Translations under genes and position numbers: made by a program | In this document: piece after piece, positions 62,206-64,000 of the stretch | Numbering within the stretch: the first letter of the stretch is position 1 | Layout: each line of letters begins with the position of its first letter | DNA from: Flavobacteriales bacterium | GTDB lineage: Bacteria; Bacteroidota; Bacteroidia; NS11-12g; UBA9320 | DNA: 64,000 nt | NCBI GenBank assembly: GCA_020635355.1 | Contig: JACJZW010000010.1 | Coordinates: 51,103-115,102 of the forward strand | Direction of reading: 5' to 3' | The notes under the pieces: model-generated | The model's database searches: none | What the model saw: the letters and a program-made list of their open reading frames with translations, nothing else | What the model was told of the DNA's origin: nothing

Positions 62206-62997
62206 TTACTCAAACGTCACCTCCACCCGATTGTTCCACCACCATTCCACATAATTCTGTTCGATGAGGTAATCGAAATGCGCATCTTCGTTGTTGATGG
62301 TTTGAATCCGAAGTGAGTCAATTCCCTTGGAGATCAGGTAATTCTTGAGTTTTTCTAATACCGACTCTGCCTGTATGGTGCTGGACCACACCGGATTGGC
62401 GCGATCAATTCCCGAGTACGCCGATAGAGTAACCGTTAATTCTGGTTTTAAACGAAGCACGTCTATGATCAAATCCAATTCCTTTCTACAAACACTATCC
62501 AACCGATAGTTATGGATGGATTTAGGTAAATCAAACAGGTAATTTTTCTGGTCTTCCCGGACCATTCCACTGAAGGCAATTAACCGGGATTGAAGGTGAT
62601 TATAGATGGTATCTAAATGCCGCCGATTCCGGTAAAATAAGGAATCTGATTTCGAAAAAGGGACGTTCATCACCCACAGTCCATCGCGATCTCCACGGTT
62701 GAAATTACCGGTTATAATTTCTTTGTCGTAGGTGGTCAAAAGCCTGAACGCGCCATGAGCGGTATCATTGACAAAATGCGCCTCCCACTGTCGGCCATTC
62801 CAATACCGCACCCGCCACACTCCCTGCATCCGACCATACCGATCAATGCGATTAATCGTATCCCCTTCCGAAATCTGATAAGGCGACCCCATTTTAATGG
62901 AATCCAACAGGTCGTAATGATTGTTGTAAAACGGATATCCCTGGGATTGGACCTGGATGGTCGCCATCAGAAAGGATATGAGGAGTGTTAAACGCAT
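62206..62997 (-). CDS. Exported protein with MORN-like and OmpA-like regions
   Basis: 263 residues. A signal peptide (MRLTLLISFLMATIQVQSQ) precedes a ~75-residue toxin-antitoxin-unrelated MORN-like stretch (INRIDRYGRMQGVWRVRYWNG, HGAFRLLTTYDKEIITGNF, DGLWVM). The C-terminal half (~155-263) has the OmpA-like arrangement: KELDLIIDVLRLKPELTVTLSAYSG, LEKLKNYLISKGIDSLRI, NNRVEVTFE. The conserved peptidoglycan-binding Asp in the TD motif is not clear (AYSGIDRAN). Function unknown; likely periplasmic. Confidence 0.75.
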   Translation of the reverse strand: MRLTLLISFLMATIQVQSQGYPFYNNHYDLLDSIKMGSPYQISEGDTINRIDRYGRMQGVWRVRYWNGRQWEAHFVNDTAHGAFRLLTTYDKEIITGNFNRGDRDGLWVMNVPFSKSDSLFYRNRRHLDTIYNHLQSRLIAFSGMVREDQKNYLFDLPKSIHNYRLDSVCRKELDLIIDVLRLKPELTVTLSAYSGIDRANPVWSSTIQAESVLEKLKNYLISKGIDSLRIQTINNEDAHFDYLIEQNYVEWWWNNRVEVTFE

Positions 62998-62999
62998 TT

Positions 63000-63078
63000 T
63001 GGATTCGGGCTTGCCAACCGTAATGTAATGAAGGTTGGATTCGGGATCCGCTATTCCTTATTCGTTATTCGTTATTCG
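63000..63078. repeat. GGATTCGGG and TTATTCG low-complexity runs
   Basis: GATTCGGGCTTGCC (63002-63015), GGATTCGGGATCCG (63036-63049) and four TTATTCG units (63058-63078) fill the gap between two minus-strand genes. Confidence 0.65.
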
Positions 63079-63732
63079 TTACGAACCTCCCATGTCCAAC
63101 CGGTAACGCGCCTCATCGGACAAATAGTTCGCCACCCGCCACGCATTTCGCATTTCAAACATGTCCGGTCGGTAGATTTCATCCGATTGCAAGCGATCCA
63201 ACATGGTATACAAAGATTGCGAATGTTTGTTCGACCCGTCCATTTCCAATAACCGGGTCACCACCTGACGCGCTTTTGTATCCTGTTCGGTCACAATCAT
63301 CAGGCCGGCATATCCCTGCAACAGCGGCAAATCATTCTGTGCTCGTTCAAGGGACTTGTCTGCACAGTCAATTCCCACCGTCCAGTTGCCCAGTTCAACC
63401 GCTTCGCAGGCCAGTTCATACCAATACAGGGCATTGTCTGGATACGTCTTTGTTAATTGGGCGAAGTGCGTCATGGATTTTTCGTGCTGATCCAGCAATT
63501 GCCATGTCTTGCCCAAGCCAAATAAGGCTTCCTCATGTGTTGGGTCCAGCGTCAGCATCGACTCAAAACCCTCTATTATTCGGCGCAACCGCCGCTTATT
63601 AATCCAACCGATACCGTAATGACGGTACTTATAGGAGGCGAGAATGGCTTTTAAAACCGACTGCGACTTTTCCAGTCCGTCCTCAAAAGCTGTGTTGGTA
63701 TCTAACTGTGAATCTCCCATGAGCTTACCCAT
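63079..63732 (-). CDS. Tetratricopeptide-repeat protein of unknown function
   Basis: 217 residues, soluble, no signal peptide. Two to three TPR-like pairs are visible (LTLDPTHEEALFGLGKTWQLLDQHEKSMTHFAQLTKTYPDNALYWYELACEAVEL, then DCADKSLERAQNDLPLLQGYAGLMI). The ATG at 63732 overlaps the upstream gene by 8 bp; a second ATG at 63720 lies 4 bp after that gene's stop and is almost as likely. Coupled to the VOC-type gene; function unknown. Confidence 0.75.
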   Translation of the reverse strand: MGKLMGDSQLDTNTAFEDGLEKSQSVLKAILASYKYRHYGIGWINKRRLRRIIEGFESMLTLDPTHEEALFGLGKTWQLLDQHEKSMTHFAQLTKTYPDNALYWYELACEAVELGNWTVGIDCADKSLERAQNDLPLLQGYAGLMIVTEQDTKARQVVTRLLEMDGSNKHSQSLYTMLDRLQSDEIYRPDMFEMRNAWRVANYLSDEARYRLDMGGS

Positions 63733-64000
63733 TATGTGCTGCTTCCAAATCGGCAATCACCATCTTTTTCATTTTCAGCATGGCGTCTGTCACGCGCTTC
63801 ACGCGATCCGGTTCACCGGATTGCATGAGATCAATAAACCGCTGTGGAACCACTTGCCACCACAACCCAAACCGATCCCGGCACCAGCCGCACATACTCT
63901 CCTCTCCCCCGTTGGCTGTCAGATTATTCCAAAAATGATCAACCTCTTCCTGATCGTCACAGGTAATAAAAAAGGAAACGGCTTCATTAAATTTAAACCG
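63725..64000 (-). CDS. VOC/PhnB-like family protein (5' end outside the window)
   Basis: Ninety-one C-terminal codons are visible and the frame is open to the edge. The sequence FNEAVSFFITCDDQEEVDHFWNNLTANGGEESMCGWCRDRFGLWWQVVP is characteristic of the PhnB-like VOC (glyoxalase-fold) proteins sometimes called 3-demethylubiquinone methyltransferase-like. Exact reaction unknown; many are uncharacterised. Confidence 0.88.
   Translation of the reverse strand, partial: RFKFNEAVSFFITCDDQEEVDHFWNNLTANGGEESMCGWCRDRFGLWWQVVPQRFIDLMQSGEPDRVKRVTDAMLKMKKMVIADLEAAHNG

Overview
The window is a chromosomal segment of a Bacteroidota bacterium, most like the Flavobacteriales/Cryomorphaceae-type lineages. That placement is inferred from gene content. 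The evidence is: three secreted proteins with type IX secretion (T9SS type A) C-terminal signals; promoters of the Bacteroidota form TAnnTTTG instead of -35/-10; almost no Shine-Dalgarno sequences; the block purH-mreB-mreC-mreD-mrdA-rodA; a CusA pump fused to a TolC-like domain; and a TonB-dependent receptor. No rRNA, tRNA, CRISPR array or prophage was found.

Layout. 1-3.5 kb: end of a heavy-metal RND efflux operon (pump-TolC fusion, then adaptor lipoprotein). 3.7-6.6 kb: fdhD and fhs, both formate-linked. 7-13 kb: a DUF1573 protein, a CDF cation transporter, an anchored beta-barrel protein, an NhaC antiporter and a glycosyltransferase. 13-15.9 kb: a four-helix-bundle protein and the ribBA-rnhA-GNAT operon. 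17-20 kb: a DUF2853 protein and the purB/CoA-binding/TPR-lipoprotein operon. 20-26 kb: secreted endonuclease I, SppA, an M90 metallopeptidase fused to membrane helices, and rocD. 26.5-36 kb: envelope and secreted proteins (OmpA-type, alpha/beta hydrolase, T9SS cargo, TolB-like barrel, TonB C-terminal protein). 36.2-43.3 kb: purH and the cell-elongation (Rod) operon. 43.5-47.7 kb: an OsmC/aminotransferase pair, an MbnP-like lipoprotein and a GT-C glycosyltransferase. 47.7-56.1 kb: poorly characterised secreted and outer-membrane proteins. 56.2-60.6 kb: pepD, a BtuB-like receptor and an SRPBCC protein. 60.65-62.02 kb: a complete IS3-family element with terminal inverted repeats and a 3-bp target duplication. 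62.2-64 kb: an OmpA-like protein, a TPR protein and a 3'-partial VOC/PhnB-like protein.

The most unusual part lies between the genes. Many spacers are filled with dispersed, degenerate short-period repeats (GGGATTC, GGAATGAG, AGGACTAG, AGCTAAA, AACGAAT and others). They are not random: several occur in a fixed order inside larger modules. One module occurs three times at 31.97-32.47 kb and once inverted at 7.52-7.74 kb. A separate 257-bp unit forms a tandem array at 16.0-16.75 kb and has a solitary relative at 6.78-7.02 kb. A 118-148 bp hairpin element flanks the TonB receptor gene on both sides. Some of these repeats read through as open frames and create false N-terminal extensions.

A second theme is leaderless expression. 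At least eight genes have the -7 promoter box ending only 4-5 nt before the start codon, so their mRNAs should begin at or next to the initiation codon. No recognisable defence, biosynthetic or conjugative system is present. The repeat system and the 47.7-56.1 kb envelope cluster are the best candidates for something undescribed.
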